DNA of 36,360 nucleotides, taken from Bacteroidia bacterium. GTDB lineage: Bacteria > Bacteroidota > Bacteroidia > AKYH767-A > OLB10. The notes under the pieces are model-generated. The model worked only from the letters and a program-made list of their open reading frames with translations, did no database searches and was not told the origin of the DNA. The translations under genes and the position numbers were made by a program. Each line of letters opens with the position of its first letter. The first letter of the stretch is position 1. Location: the NCBI GenBank assembly GCA_016788065.1, contig JAEUTI010000020.1, positions 1 to 36,360 on the forward strand, in the 5' to 3' direction. This document shows positions 25,797-34,041 of this stretch, in pieces.

Positions 25797-27737
25797 TTAT
25801 TCCGCATCTTTAACCATATCGAGTTTTCCTTTTAGTTTGGAAATTTCCTCTTTGGCATGTTTAATCTTTTCTTCGAATTCTGATTTCAGCTTTTCAGCAT
25901 TTTTAGATTTGGCAAAGAAACCGATATTGTTTTCCCACACCTGAACTTCATTTTTAAGTTCGGTAATTTTATGAAGCAGGGATTTGCGTTCAGAATCCAT
26001 TTTCCCTCCGGAATCAGCATGACGAATGTGATCCAGTTTTTGCTGATATCTGACTTTCTGACGATCGTTGGAAGAAACTTTGAGCTTATCGAAATGACCA
26101 TCGATTGCTTTTTTGAAGCGATTCATGATCTCTTCTTTTTTATTCAATGGCACCATTCCCATTTCCGACCAACGGCGCTGGAATGCTTTTAATTCTTCGA
26201 AGCTTGTAGCATAATCTTCATTAAGCTGATAATTCTCTATTTCTTCTATGAGGGCAATCTTCTTTACAAGATTCTCATCATGTTCTTTATCGAGGACAGA
26301 GAAGTGATCCGATTTATTCTTAAAGAATGCATCGCAAGCAGTACGGAATCTTTTCCAGATTTTTTCTGAGTGCTTATCTCCTACTGATCCACCTTTTTTC
26401 CATTCTTGTTGCAGGCGAATTAATTCAGCAGTGGTGGCTTTCCAGTCGGTGCTGTTTTGTAATGCTTCAGCCTGAATACACAATTCCGTTTTCTGTTGCA
26501 GATTTGCAGCAAACTCTTGTTTTCTTTTGTGATAGAAATCGTTCTTAGCTTTATAGAATGCATCACAAGTACCCTTGAAGCGATTCCAGATTTCATCATT
26601 AAACTTTTTATCAGCGGGTCCAATTTTCTTCCATGCTGCCTGCAGTTCTCCAATTGCCAGAGTTGCTTCCTGCCATTCTTTGTGTTTCCAGTTATCGTCT
26701 GTTTTAATAGCCTCTACAGCTTCACACAATTTGGTTTTCTCAGCCAAATTAGCAACCCTTTTTTCATCGGACTGTGCAATTTGTTCTTTTCTTTTATCGA
26801 ACAGCTTATCGCAAGTTGCTTTGAAGCGATCCCAGATTTCATTCTTTTTATCGCGGGGAACTGGTCCTGTTTCGCGCCATTTATCCTGCAACATGTGCAG
26901 TTTTCGGAGAGCAACATTTAATGATGGCTCCATCAGTAACTCATCAGCTTGTTCGCAAATCGATAATTTAGTTTCGAAGTTGCGACGCTGATCAAGATCC
27001 TGAAGTTCTCTGTTGATTTTAATGTAATCGTAAAATTTATCAATCAGAAACTTATAGGTCATTTGCAGATCGCGCACATTTGCAGCAGGAACGGGACCAA
27101 TGGCACGCCATTTTGCCTGAAGCTCATGAAAGCGATCGAATGCCTTATTCATGTTATCCTCATTTTGGATGAGATCCTTCAATTGCTGAAGCAAATCATT
27201 CTTACCATGAAGATTTTCTGTCTTTTGTTTTTCCTGCTTTTCCTGATACTCTGTACGTTTCTTAAAGAACTTTTTCAGCGCCTGATGGAAACGCTCTTCT
27301 AAAGGATCGGTAGCAGGTTTGAAATCATCTTTATTCCCACCTTCTTCAATAAATTTGGTGAAGGCCAGATCATTTTCTGCAGTAAATGCATGATTCAGAA
27401 ATTCGCGGATACCTGCAATGCGAGCTTTGAAACGTGGTACTTCCGTTTCATTTACAAACTTCTCCAACATTACAATTAAGTCCTCACGCGAGTAAGTACT
27501 ATAATCTTCCTGCACATCAGCTTCCTCATCATCGTGAGTTTCATCGGCAAGCACTTGTGGTGTTGCTTCTAAAAATTGTTCTTCTGTGCCCGGTACAGTT
27601 TCCATCTCAGGAATGTCAGGAGTTTCATTGTTAGCAGGAGCAATCTCTTTTGGGGAGAGCTCATTAGCAGGAGTGGGGGTCGCTTCAGCAGATGATGCTT
27701 CTTCAGAAGGATCAATCGCTTTGTTTTCTTCGGTCAT
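25797..27737 (-). CDS. DUF349 repeat protein
   Basis: The 646-residue protein has an acidic, Pro/Glu-rich N-terminus (about 1-90), a helical region, then five clear DUF349 repeats and a partial one before them. Each full repeat carries a W-[KR]-x-x-G-x-[VA] turn followed by a helix of the type IWxRFKxxCDxxF, for example KWRETGPVPRDKKNEIWDRF. The C-terminus is a Lys/Glu-rich coiled coil (HKITELKNEVQVWENN and onward). No signal peptide or membrane segment is seen, so it is probably cytoplasmic. DUF349 proteins are widespread in Bacteroidota, but their function is not established. It is transcribed alone, with a terminator after it. Confidence 0.87.
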   Translation of the reverse strand: MTEENKAIDPSEEASSAEATPTPANELSPKEIAPANNETPDIPEMETVPGTEEQFLEATPQVLADETHDDEEADVQEDYSTYSREDLIVMLEKFVNETEVPRFKARIAGIREFLNHAFTAENDLAFTKFIEEGGNKDDFKPATDPLEERFHQALKKFFKKRTEYQEKQEKQKTENLHGKNDLLQQLKDLIQNEDNMNKAFDRFHELQAKWRAIGPVPAANVRDLQMTYKFLIDKFYDYIKINRELQDLDQRRNFETKLSICEQADELLMEPSLNVALRKLHMLQDKWRETGPVPRDKKNEIWDRFKATCDKLFDKRKEQIAQSDEKRVANLAEKTKLCEAVEAIKTDDNWKHKEWQEATLAIGELQAAWKKIGPADKKFNDEIWNRFKGTCDAFYKAKNDFYHKRKQEFAANLQQKTELCIQAEALQNSTDWKATTAELIRLQQEWKKGGSVGDKHSEKIWKRFRTACDAFFKNKSDHFSVLDKEHDENLVKKIALIEEIENYQLNEDYATSFEELKAFQRRWSEMGMVPLNKKEEIMNRFKKAIDGHFDKLKVSSNDRQKVRYQQKLDHIRHADSGGKMDSERKSLLHKITELKNEVQVWENNIGFFAKSKNAEKLKSEFEEKIKHAKEEISKLKGKLDMVKDAE

Positions 27738-28026
27738 GATAAATTTAGGACGCTAGGGTGTAAAATGTATTTGTGTTTTAAACGGAAATTAACTGATTAA
27801 ATTAAAATCAGGAGGTGATAACAATCACTATTTTCAGATATTATTTATAAATGCTCTTATAGCATCTTGTGATAAGCAAATTTAGGGAATTTTATAGCAA
27901 TAATACTACATAATGAGGGGGATTATTGCATCAGGAGAATTTAATTAAATTGTTAACTGCAGTATAATTGACGATTCCCTCAGGATTAAATTATACATAC
28001 ATTGTTTGTTCGAAAGCACAAATTTA
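27738..28026. other. AT-rich intergenic region upstream of the DUF349 gene
   Basis: This gap holds the DUF349 promoter and leader, though no TAnnTTTG box is convincing. It has a small ATGCT/AGCAT hairpin at 27851-27865. Near 27811 is AGGAGGTGAT, which on the transcribed strand reads as a 10-nt match to the 16S rRNA 3' tail. No ORF or RNA gene is seen. Confidence 0.4.
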
Positions 28027-28060
28027 AAAATCACAACCCGTAAAGCGTGGTTGTGATTTT
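28027..28060 (-). terminator. Terminator after the pyrH-frr operon
   Basis: Arms AAAATCACAACC and GGTTGTGATTTT flank a 10-nt loop. On the minus strand the hairpin is followed by TTTTTAAATT. It lies about 85 nt downstream of the frr stop and has T's on both sides. Confidence 0.8.
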
Positions 28061-28143
28061 ATGGTATAGGGATGCACCCGAATGGTAAATAGCGAATTTT
28101 TAGGTTAACAATTTGTAATTCAGAAAATTATAAAAACTGAAAA

Positions 28144-28710
28144 CTAAACAGTCATAATTTCTTTTTCCTTGTAATCAAGGTGCTTGTCGATTTTTGCGAT
28201 ATAAGAGTCGGTCAGATTCTGGATTTTCGACTCTGCATCTTTAGTGATATCTTCAGGTAAACCACCTTTTTTCACTTCCTTTTTGACAGTTTCGTTTGCA
28301 TCACGACGTAAATTCCTGACACTAACTTTAGCAGCTTCTCCTTCCGCTTTGGTCTTTTTGACCAGATCTTTGCGGCGTTCTTCAGTAAGTGGCGGCACTG
28401 TTATACGAATGATAACACCATCATTCTGAGGATTAAAGCCAAGATTAGCTGCTTGAATAGCTTTTTCAATCGGGATCAGCATACCTTTTTCCCAAGGCTG
28501 AATAATAATAGTCCGTGCATCCGGAGTGTTGATATTAGCTACCTGACTCATTGGAGTACTGTTGCCATAATAATCAACATGCAACCCATCCAACATAGAA
28601 GGATTTGCCTTTCCGGCTCTTATTTTAGCAAGTTCAGCTTCCAGGTGACTAATAGCTTTCTCCATATGAGATTCCATGTCACTAATCAGTTTCTTTATTT
28701 CTTCTGTCAT
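28144..28710 (-). CDS. frr: Ribosome recycling factor
   Basis: The 188-residue protein has normal RRF length and shows the family hallmarks: KIRAGKANPSMLDGLHVDYYG near residues 29-49, the INTPDARTIIIQPWEKGMLIPIEKAI segment, and VPPLTEERRKDLVKKTKAEGEAAKVSVRNLRRDAN in the long helices. With EF-G it splits post-termination ribosomes. It is 60 nt downstream of pyrH, the usual pyrH-frr order in bacteria, and is followed by a terminator. Confidence 0.98.
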   Translation of the reverse strand: MTEEIKKLISDMESHMEKAISHLEAELAKIRAGKANPSMLDGLHVDYYGNSTPMSQVANINTPDARTIIIQPWEKGMLIPIEKAIQAANLGFNPQNDGVIIRITVPPLTEERRKDLVKKTKAEGEAAKVSVRNLRRDANETVKKEVKKGGLPEDITKDAESKIQNLTDSYIAKIDKHLDYKEKEIMTV

Positions 28711-28770
28711 ATCCTTACGGAATAAGTTAACGATTACTATACAAAAATACGTAAATTGGTTGAATTGGAT

Positions 28771-29505
28771 CTATTTAACAACTACCAGGGTACCTACTTT
28801 TTCGCCTGAAATAATTTTCATGAGGTTGCCTTTTTTATTCATATCAAAAACGATGATCGGCAATTTATTTTCCTCACAAAGTGTAAATGCGGTCATGTCC
28901 ATTACTTTCAGGTCGCGGTCATAGACTTCTTTGAAGGTAATTTTATCGAATTTCTTTGCTTTCTTATCTTTTTCAGGATCAGCGGTATAGATACCATCAA
29001 CACGAGTACCTTTAAGAATCACATCAGCTTCAATCTCAATTGCCCTTAAGGAAGCAGCGGTATCTGTAGTAAAGTATGGGTTACCGGTTCCTGCTCCAAA
29101 AATCACCACTCTGTTTTTTTCGAGATGACGAACAGCTCTGCGTCGGATAAATGGTTCGCAGATAGCTTCCATTTTAATGGCACTTTGCAAACGGGTGTAC
29201 ACGCCGAGACCTTCCAAAGAAGCTTGTAGAGCCATCGAATTAATCACCGTGGCAAGCATTCCCATGTAGTCGCCCTGCACCCGATCCATACCACCTTCAG
29301 AAGCCTGTAGTCCTCTGAAAATATTTCCGCCGCCGATTACAATGGCAACCTCAACGCCTTTGTCTACAATTGCTTTTATTTCATTTGAATACTGCATAAT
29401 CACTTTATTGTCGATTCCGAATTGTTTGGAACCCATCAGCGATTCACCACTTAGTTTAAGCAGGATTCTTTTGTATTTCAGTGCGCCTTGTTTTGTCTTG
29501 GCCAT
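28771..29505 (-). CDS. pyrH: UMP kinase
   Basis: The 244-residue protein is a bacterial UMP kinase of the amino-acid kinase family. It converts UMP to UDP with ATP in pyrimidine nucleotide synthesis. Visible motifs are [13 protein letters not shown] (about 13-25), the glycine-rich [10 protein letters not shown] near 56-65, and the nucleotide-binding [30 protein letters not shown]. Members are hexameric and regulated by GTP and UTP. It is the first gene of the pyrH-frr pair. Confidence 0.98.
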   Translation of the reverse strand: MAKTKQGALKYKRILLKLSGESLMGSKQFGIDNKVIMQYSNEIKAIVDKGVEVAIVIGGGNIFRGLQASEGGMDRVQGDYMGMLATVINSMALQASLEGLGVYTRLQSAIKMEAICEPFIRRRAVRHLEKNRVVIFGAGTGNPYFTTDTAASLRAIEIEADVILKGTRVDGIYTADPEKDKKAKKFDKITFKEVYDRDLKVMDMTAFTLCEENKLPIIVFDMNKKGNLMKIISGEKVGTLVVVK

Positions 29506-29525
29506 AATAATCAGATTTGCAGGGG

Positions 29526-29558
29526 CAAAAATAGGAAACTAAGGCCTATAGTCTGCAA
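29526..29558 (-). promoter_or_regulatory. Probable pyrH-frr promoter
   Basis: On the minus strand TATTTTTG (29526-29533) is preceded by TTG (29556-29558) with a 22-nt spacer, slightly longer than the usual 19-20 nt. It lies 20 nt upstream of the pyrH start. Confidence 0.4.
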
Positions 29559-29619
29559 CTGTTTTTAAAATTCTCAATCAAAACCTGACATCCAAAAACA
29601 GGGACATATCAAGCACGGC

Positions 29620-30852
29620 TTAAATACCTGCATCTACCACATTTCTAACAAGATCTTCCAGCGTTTCTGCTTTGCGTATCAGATGAACTTTACCATCCAG
29701 CAACAGCACCTCTGCAGGCCGGGGTCTGCCATTGTAGTTGTTGCTCATGGTATAGCCATAGGCTCCGGCATTACAAATGGCAATAATATCGCCTTCACGC
29801 AATTCGGCCATTTTGCGATCCCATCCAAAAGTATCTGTTTCACAAATATATCCTACCACCGTATAAATCCTGGGAGTTCCAGTGGGATTCGAGATATTCA
29901 CCATGTGATGATAGGCATCATAGAACATGGGGCGGATTAAATGATTCTGACCGGAATCGACACCGGCAAAAACGGTTGCAGTAGTTTGCTTGATCACATT
30001 TACTTTCACTAACAAAAATCCTGCTTCACTCACCAGAAATTTGCCGGGCTCAAACCAGAGTTCCAACTGGCGGCCATATTCTTTGCAAAAAGTATTAAAC
30101 CGTTCTGAAATAACGCGGCCCAACTCTTCAATATCAGTGGTAACATCATCTTGTTTGTATGCTACTTTAAAACCGCTTCCAAAATCAATAAACTGGAGGT
30201 CTTTAAATGAGAGTGCCGTTTCCAGCAATAGTTCCGCGCCCTGAATAAAAACACCTGAATCAAGTATATCAGATCCCGTATGCATGTGAAGTCCGTTCAC
30301 CCGGATATTCTCCTTTTCAACAATTCGAAGTACATGGCGCAGCTGGTGAATAGAGATTCCGAATTTGCTATCGATGTGACCGGTTTGAATGTGCACATTA
30401 CCACCTGCCACAATATGTGGATTAATTCGAATGCAACATGGTACACTATTTCCAAAGTGATGGCCAAAATGTTCGAGCATTGAAATGCTGTCGATATTAA
30501 TTTGCACACCGGCATCGACACCTGCTTTAATTTCATCGAATGAAACACAATTCGGAGTAAACAAAATTTCATCAGAGCGAAAACCTGCCTGTAAACCTAA
30601 TTGAACCTCATGGATAGATACAGCATCGAGTCCCGCACCCTGCTTTCTGAATAGCTTCAGAATATTCGGATTATTGAGTGCTTTGAGCGCATATTTGATC
30701 CTCACATGATCGCCGGGAAACGCATTTCGCAAACGATTATACTGAGAGATCATTTTATTGCCATCATAAACATATAATGGAGCACCGAATTCTTTGGCGA
30801 GCTCTGCCAGTGAAATACCTCCGGGATTATAATTAAAATCTGAATAAATCAT
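29620..30852 (-). CDS. lysA: Diaminopimelate decarboxylase
   Basis: The 410-residue enzyme is a fold-III PLP-dependent decarboxylase that converts meso-diaminopimelate to L-lysine, the last step of lysine synthesis. The PLP lysine is K57 in YALKALNN. Later motifs are LHMHTGSDI, the phosphate-binding DFGSGFKV (the family's usual DxGGGxxxxY region), and EPGKFLVSEAG. Near the end are the ICETDTFG segment with the active-site Cys and GAYGYTMSNNYNGRPRPAEVL. The start ATG at 30852 gives normal length. It appears monocistronic, just downstream of the tsf terminator. Confidence 0.95.
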   Translation of the reverse strand: MIYSDFNYNPGGISLAELAKEFGAPLYVYDGNKMISQYNRLRNAFPGDHVRIKYALKALNNPNILKLFRKQGAGLDAVSIHEVQLGLQAGFRSDEILFTPNCVSFDEIKAGVDAGVQINIDSISMLEHFGHHFGNSVPCCIRINPHIVAGGNVHIQTGHIDSKFGISIHQLRHVLRIVEKENIRVNGLHMHTGSDILDSGVFIQGAELLLETALSFKDLQFIDFGSGFKVAYKQDDVTTDIEELGRVISERFNTFCKEYGRQLELWFEPGKFLVSEAGFLLVKVNVIKQTTATVFAGVDSGQNHLIRPMFYDAYHHMVNISNPTGTPRIYTVVGYICETDTFGWDRKMAELREGDIIAICNAGAYGYTMSNNYNGRPRPAEVLLLDGKVHLIRKAETLEDLVRNVVDAGI

Positions 30853-30920
30853 ATTGGTTATGGTTTTAGGAAAATAATAGATAGAAGATATGTGAAGATA
30901 TAAAATCCTTTAAAACAAAA

Positions 30921-30946
30921 AAGCCGTTCCTTGCAAGGAACGGCTT
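30921..30946 (-). terminator. Terminator of the rplM-rpsI-rpsB-tsf operon
   Basis: The 26-bp sequence is a perfect inverted repeat with arms AAGCCGTTCC and GGAACGGCTT around TTGCAA. On the minus strand it is followed by TTTTGTTTTA. It starts about 20 nt after the tsf stop codon. Confidence 0.92.
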
Positions 30947-30967
30947 CTGTATAGATTGACTAAAGAA

Positions 30968-31801
30968 TTACCCGATCTGAACCCTGCGGAATACATTTAC
31001 AGTAAGTCCTTTTTCAGTTTTATCAAGATACTGACGAATATCCATCTTATCATCTTTAATAAACTGTTGATTCAACAGTGTACTTTCTTTATAGAATTTA
31101 TTCAATTTACCCTGAGCGATTTTCTCAAGCATTTCTTCAGGTTTTCCTTCAGCACGAGCTTGTTCTTTACCGATTTCAATTTCACGCTCTAATGTTTTAA
31201 CATCAACGTCATTTTTATCGATAGCAACAGGATTCATCGCAGCGATTTGCATTGCTACATCTTTACCTGATTCAGCAGGAGCAGAAGCAGAAGAAAGACC
31301 AACCATAGCAACTACGCGGTTACCCGGGTGAATGTAGATCACAACTTTAGGAGCTTCAACTACTTCATAAGAAGTAATTTCGATTTTCTCACCAATTTTA
31401 CCGATGATATCAAACAGACGATCGTTCACAGTTACTTCACCCATTGGCAAAGCTTTCAATGCATCAACATCTTTAATGTTGTTAGCCACGGCAAGATCCA
31501 AAAGATCTTCCACGAATTTTATAAAATCGCCACTTTTAGCAACGAAGTCGGTTTCACAACCAAGACCAATCAGGAAACCTTTGGTTCCATCAGCATTGGT
31601 TTTAGCAAGGATATAACCTTCTTTAGCATCACGGTCGGCGCGGTTAGCAGCAACCTTCTGACCTTTTTTACGGAGGTAATCGATAGCTTGTTCAAAATCA
31701 CCGTTAGCTTCAGTGAGGGCTTTTTTACAATCCATCATTCCGGCTCCGGTTTGAGCGCGAAGTTTATTAACGTCGGCGGCAGTAATAGTTATAGTTGACA
31801 T
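30968..31801 (-). CDS. tsf: Elongation factor Ts
   Basis: The 277-residue protein shows EF-Ts signatures: an N-terminal UBA-like domain (ADVNKLRAQTGAGMMDCKKAL, about 8-28) and the TDFVAK motif in GCETDFVAKSGDF, which contacts EF-Tu. The core domains follow. It catalyses GDP release from EF-Tu. The gene is last in a minus-strand ribosomal operon, 144 nt after rpsB, with a strong hairpin in the gap and a terminator after the stop. Confidence 0.98.
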   Translation of the reverse strand: MSTITITAADVNKLRAQTGAGMMDCKKALTEANGDFEQAIDYLRKKGQKVAANRADRDAKEGYILAKTNADGTKGFLIGLGCETDFVAKSGDFIKFVEDLLDLAVANNIKDVDALKALPMGEVTVNDRLFDIIGKIGEKIEITSYEVVEAPKVVIYIHPGNRVVAMVGLSSASAPAESGKDVAMQIAAMNPVAIDKNDVDVKTLEREIEIGKEQARAEGKPEEMLEKIAQGKLNKFYKESTLLNQQFIKDDKMDIRQYLDKTEKGLTVNVFRRVQIG

Positions 31802-31847
31802 GATATTATTTGTTTCTTATTAATAATTCAGATTCCTTTTTTACGGA

Positions 31848-31875
31848 ACAAACCAACCATAAATAGTTGGTTTGT
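31848..31875 (-). promoter_or_regulatory. Intercistronic hairpin between rpsB and tsf
   Basis: A perfect 10-bp stem, ACAAACCAAC with GTTGGTTTGT, encloses an 8-nt loop. On the transcribed strand there is no U-tract after it, so it is not a normal terminator. It may act as an attenuator, a processing site or a stabiliser setting the rpsB to tsf ratio. Confidence 0.5.
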
Positions 31876-31945
31876 GGTACTTGTTTACGGTTAATGTATA
31901 ACAGAAAACAAGAGAATCAGTTTTGTGAATTGATCCTGAAAGAAA

Positions 31946-32815
31946 TTATTTCTTTTTCGGAGCAGTATTTTTTCTTGGGCGTGTAGCAGTCGGCTTATCT
32001 GTTTTTTTAGGAGCTCCCGGTGTTGCACCATCTTCATCCTCTTCCACTTCAGCCATATCGTATTTCTTACGATCTGCTGATTCTTCTTCAGCAGCTACTT
32101 CTTTTTCTCTTTCGCTTTCTTTATCCAATTTTCTTTCTGCGAGACCTTCTTCAATTGCTTTCACCATAACATTCATGATTAAGCTGATTGACTTGGTAGC
32201 ATCATCGTTTGCCGGAATCGGGAAATCGATTTGACTTGGATCGGTATTCGTATCGCAGATTGCGAGGGTAGGAATATTCAGTTTACGAGCTTCGCTAACA
32301 GCGATGTGTTCTTTAACGGTATCGATAATAAACAATGCAGCAGGAAGACGGGTAAGGTCGGCAATACTACCGAGTAACTTTTCCATTTTCGCTTTCTGAC
32401 GGGTAATCTGAAGTTTCTCTTTTTTAGAGATATTTTCGAAAGTACCATCAGTCATCATTTTCTCGAAGCCGGTCATTTTCTTAACTGACTTACGCTGAGT
32501 AGCGAAATTCGTCAGACAGCCACCGGGCCATCTTTCCGTGATAAACGGCATATTTACGGAACGGGCAGCAGTTGATACGATCTCTTTAGCCTGTTTTTTA
32601 GTTGCTACGAATAGCACTTTTTTGCCCGATTTTGCAATTTGCTTGATAGCAGCGGCAGCTTCTTCAAGCTTAGCGGATGTTTTATTCAGATCGATGATGT
32701 GAATACCATTGCGCTCCATAAAGATATAGGGAGCCATCTTTGGGTTCCACTTACGCTTGAGGTGTCCGAAGTGAACGCCTGCATCTAACAAATCCTGTTG
32801 AGAAACACTTGACAT
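31946..32815 (-). CDS. rpsB: 30S ribosomal protein S2
   Basis: The 289-residue protein has the S2 core: LLDAGVHFGHLKRKWNPKMAPYIF (about 9-32), VLFVATKKQAKEIV and FITERWPGGCLTNF. It also has the LFIIDTVKEHIAVSEARKLNIPTLAICDTNTDP segment. After about residue 235 it carries an acidic then basic low-complexity tail, a common extension in Bacteroidota S2. It is third in the operon. Confidence 0.98.
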   Translation of the reverse strand: MSSVSQQDLLDAGVHFGHLKRKWNPKMAPYIFMERNGIHIIDLNKTSAKLEEAAAAIKQIAKSGKKVLFVATKKQAKEIVSTAARSVNMPFITERWPGGCLTNFATQRKSVKKMTGFEKMMTDGTFENISKKEKLQITRQKAKMEKLLGSIADLTRLPAALFIIDTVKEHIAVSEARKLNIPTLAICDTNTDPSQIDFPIPANDDATKSISLIMNVMVKAIEEGLAERKLDKESEREKEVAAEEESADRKKYDMAEVEEDEDGATPGAPKKTDKPTATRPRKNTAPKKK

Positions 32816-32878
32816 GTAATGGATGATAATTTATCGGTTTTACTGATTAGTTGCGATAGGTAAATAATAAATAAACGA

Positions 32879-33265
32879 TTAACGTTTACTGAACTGGAAT
32901 CTCTTACGAGCTTTCTTCTGACCAGGCTTTTTACGTTCCACCATACGAGGGTCACGGGTTAATAATCCCTGAGCCTTAAGGGCTGGTTTATTCTCACCGT
33001 TGATCTGTACCAGTGCACGGGTAATTCCCAGACGAATTGCTTCTGCTTGTCCGGTAATTCCACCACCTTCAACATTTACCTTAACATCGTATTTCTCTTT
33101 GTTATTGGTAATTTCGAAAGCCTGATTTACGATGTACTGCAATGGCAGTGTCGGGAAATAAACTTTGTAGTCTTTTTTATTGACTTCAACATTTCCGTTT
33201 CCGGGTTGAATATAAACACGCGCAATAGCGGTTTTCCTTCTTCCAATTGTGTGGGTAATTTCCAT
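32879..33265 (-). CDS. rpsI: 30S ribosomal protein S9
   Basis: The 128-residue protein matches S9: GRRKTAIARVYIQPGNG at the start, GGGITGQAEAIRLGITRAL in the middle, and the basic tail KKPGQKKARKRFQFSKR that reaches the decoding region. It follows rplM by 18 nt, the conserved L13-S9 pairing, and precedes rpsB by 63 nt. Confidence 0.98.
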   Translation of the reverse strand: MEITHTIGRRKTAIARVYIQPGNGNVEVNKKDYKVYFPTLPLQYIVNQAFEITNNKEKYDVKVNVEGGGITGQAEAIRLGITRALVQINGENKPALKAQGLLTRDPRMVERKKPGQKKARKRFQFSKR

Positions 33266-33283
33266 TCCTTATATAACGATATA

Positions 33284-33727
33284 TCAGAGATTAACTTTTG
33301 AAGGCTGTTGTGCTGCATGTGGATGCTCAGATCCAGCATAAACAAACAGATTTCCTTTGATGGCATTGCTTAGTCTGTTTTTTGGTAACATACCATAAAC
33401 AGCCATTTCAACAATACGGGTTGGATGTTTCTTCAGCAATTCAGCCGGAGTTGCAAAACGCTGACCACCTGGATATCCTGTATAACGGACATACTCTTTT
33501 TCTGTCCATTTATTACCGGTCAGACGAATCTTCTCGGCATTGATTACTATTACATTATCACCACAATCAACATGCGGTGTGAAACTAGCCTTGTGCTTGC
33601 CTCTTAACATCTTAGCAATTAAGGAAGAAACACGACCCAGAACCTGGTTCTCAGCATCGATTACTACCCACTTTTTGTTAACGGTTTTCGCGTTGGCTGA
33701 AACTGTTTTGTACGTTAAAGTATCCAC
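33284..33727 (-). CDS. rplM: 50S ribosomal protein L13 (GTG start)
   Basis: L13 is identified by KKWVVIDAENQVLGRVSSLIAKMLRGKH, FTPHVDCGDNVIVINAEKIRLTGNKW, YVRYTGYPGGQR and AVYGMLPKNRLSNAI. An ATG at 33793 would add 22 residues unlike any L13. A GTG at 33725-33727 gives a 147-residue protein beginning M-D-T-L-T-Y-K-T, as in other Bacteroidota L13 proteins (from memory). The promoter at 33763-33793 also lies inside the longer frame, so the shorter start is correct. It is the first gene of the operon. Confidence 0.94.
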   Translation of the reverse strand: MDTLTYKTVSANAKTVNKKWVVIDAENQVLGRVSSLIAKMLRGKHKASFTPHVDCGDNVIVINAEKIRLTGNKWTEKEYVRYTGYPGGQRFATPAELLKKHPTRIVEMAVYGMLPKNRLSNAIKGNLFVYAGSEHPHAAQQPSKVNL

Positions 33728-33762
33728 TTCTATTTGTTTAAAACTTTTTATTAACGGGGATG

Positions 33763-33793
33763 CAAAATTATAAAAAGGAATCGGATTTACCAA
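33763..33793 (-). promoter_or_regulatory. Promoter of the rplM-rpsI-rpsB-tsf operon
   Basis: On the minus strand TTG (33791-33793), a 20-nt spacer and TAATTTTG (33763-33770) match the Bacteroidota primary promoter very well. Transcription would start about 30 nt before the rplM GTG. Confidence 0.7.
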
Positions 33794-34041
33794 GTGCCGT
33801 CGCAGAATTCTTCTAACCTACCGGTGTTAAATTGTTGTTATGTCTGCATCTTATTGTTTATCAAGTAATTAATAATTTATTATTTTGGATGTCGATGCTC
33901 CTATAATTTAATATTTCGTCCAAAAATGATGTATTGAGGCATTTCAGGTCTCTCATTGAGGATGCTTCGGTTCTGAAGAAAAGGAAGAATTCGGAAGTAA
34001 AAGATACCAAGACGGGAGTTTTCATTATTTTCACGCCTTCA

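Noticed and set aside
26327..26991. Long plus-strand frames opposite the DUF349 gene
   Set aside because: Their Cys/Phe/Ser-rich translations reflect the Lys/Glu-rich repeats on the opposite strand.
27811..27860. Small plus-strand gene after the Shine-Dalgarno-like AGGAGGTGAT
   Set aside because: The next ATG is too far away and its frame stops after three codons.
33728..33793. Longer N-terminus of ribosomal protein L13
   Set aside because: The extra 22 residues overlap the predicted promoter and do not resemble L13; the GTG start gives the usual N-terminus.
33934..34041. N-terminal extension of the ABC ATPase from a TTG codon
   Set aside because: The extension has no domain resemblance, and the ATG at 34042 gives the standard DppD-type start.
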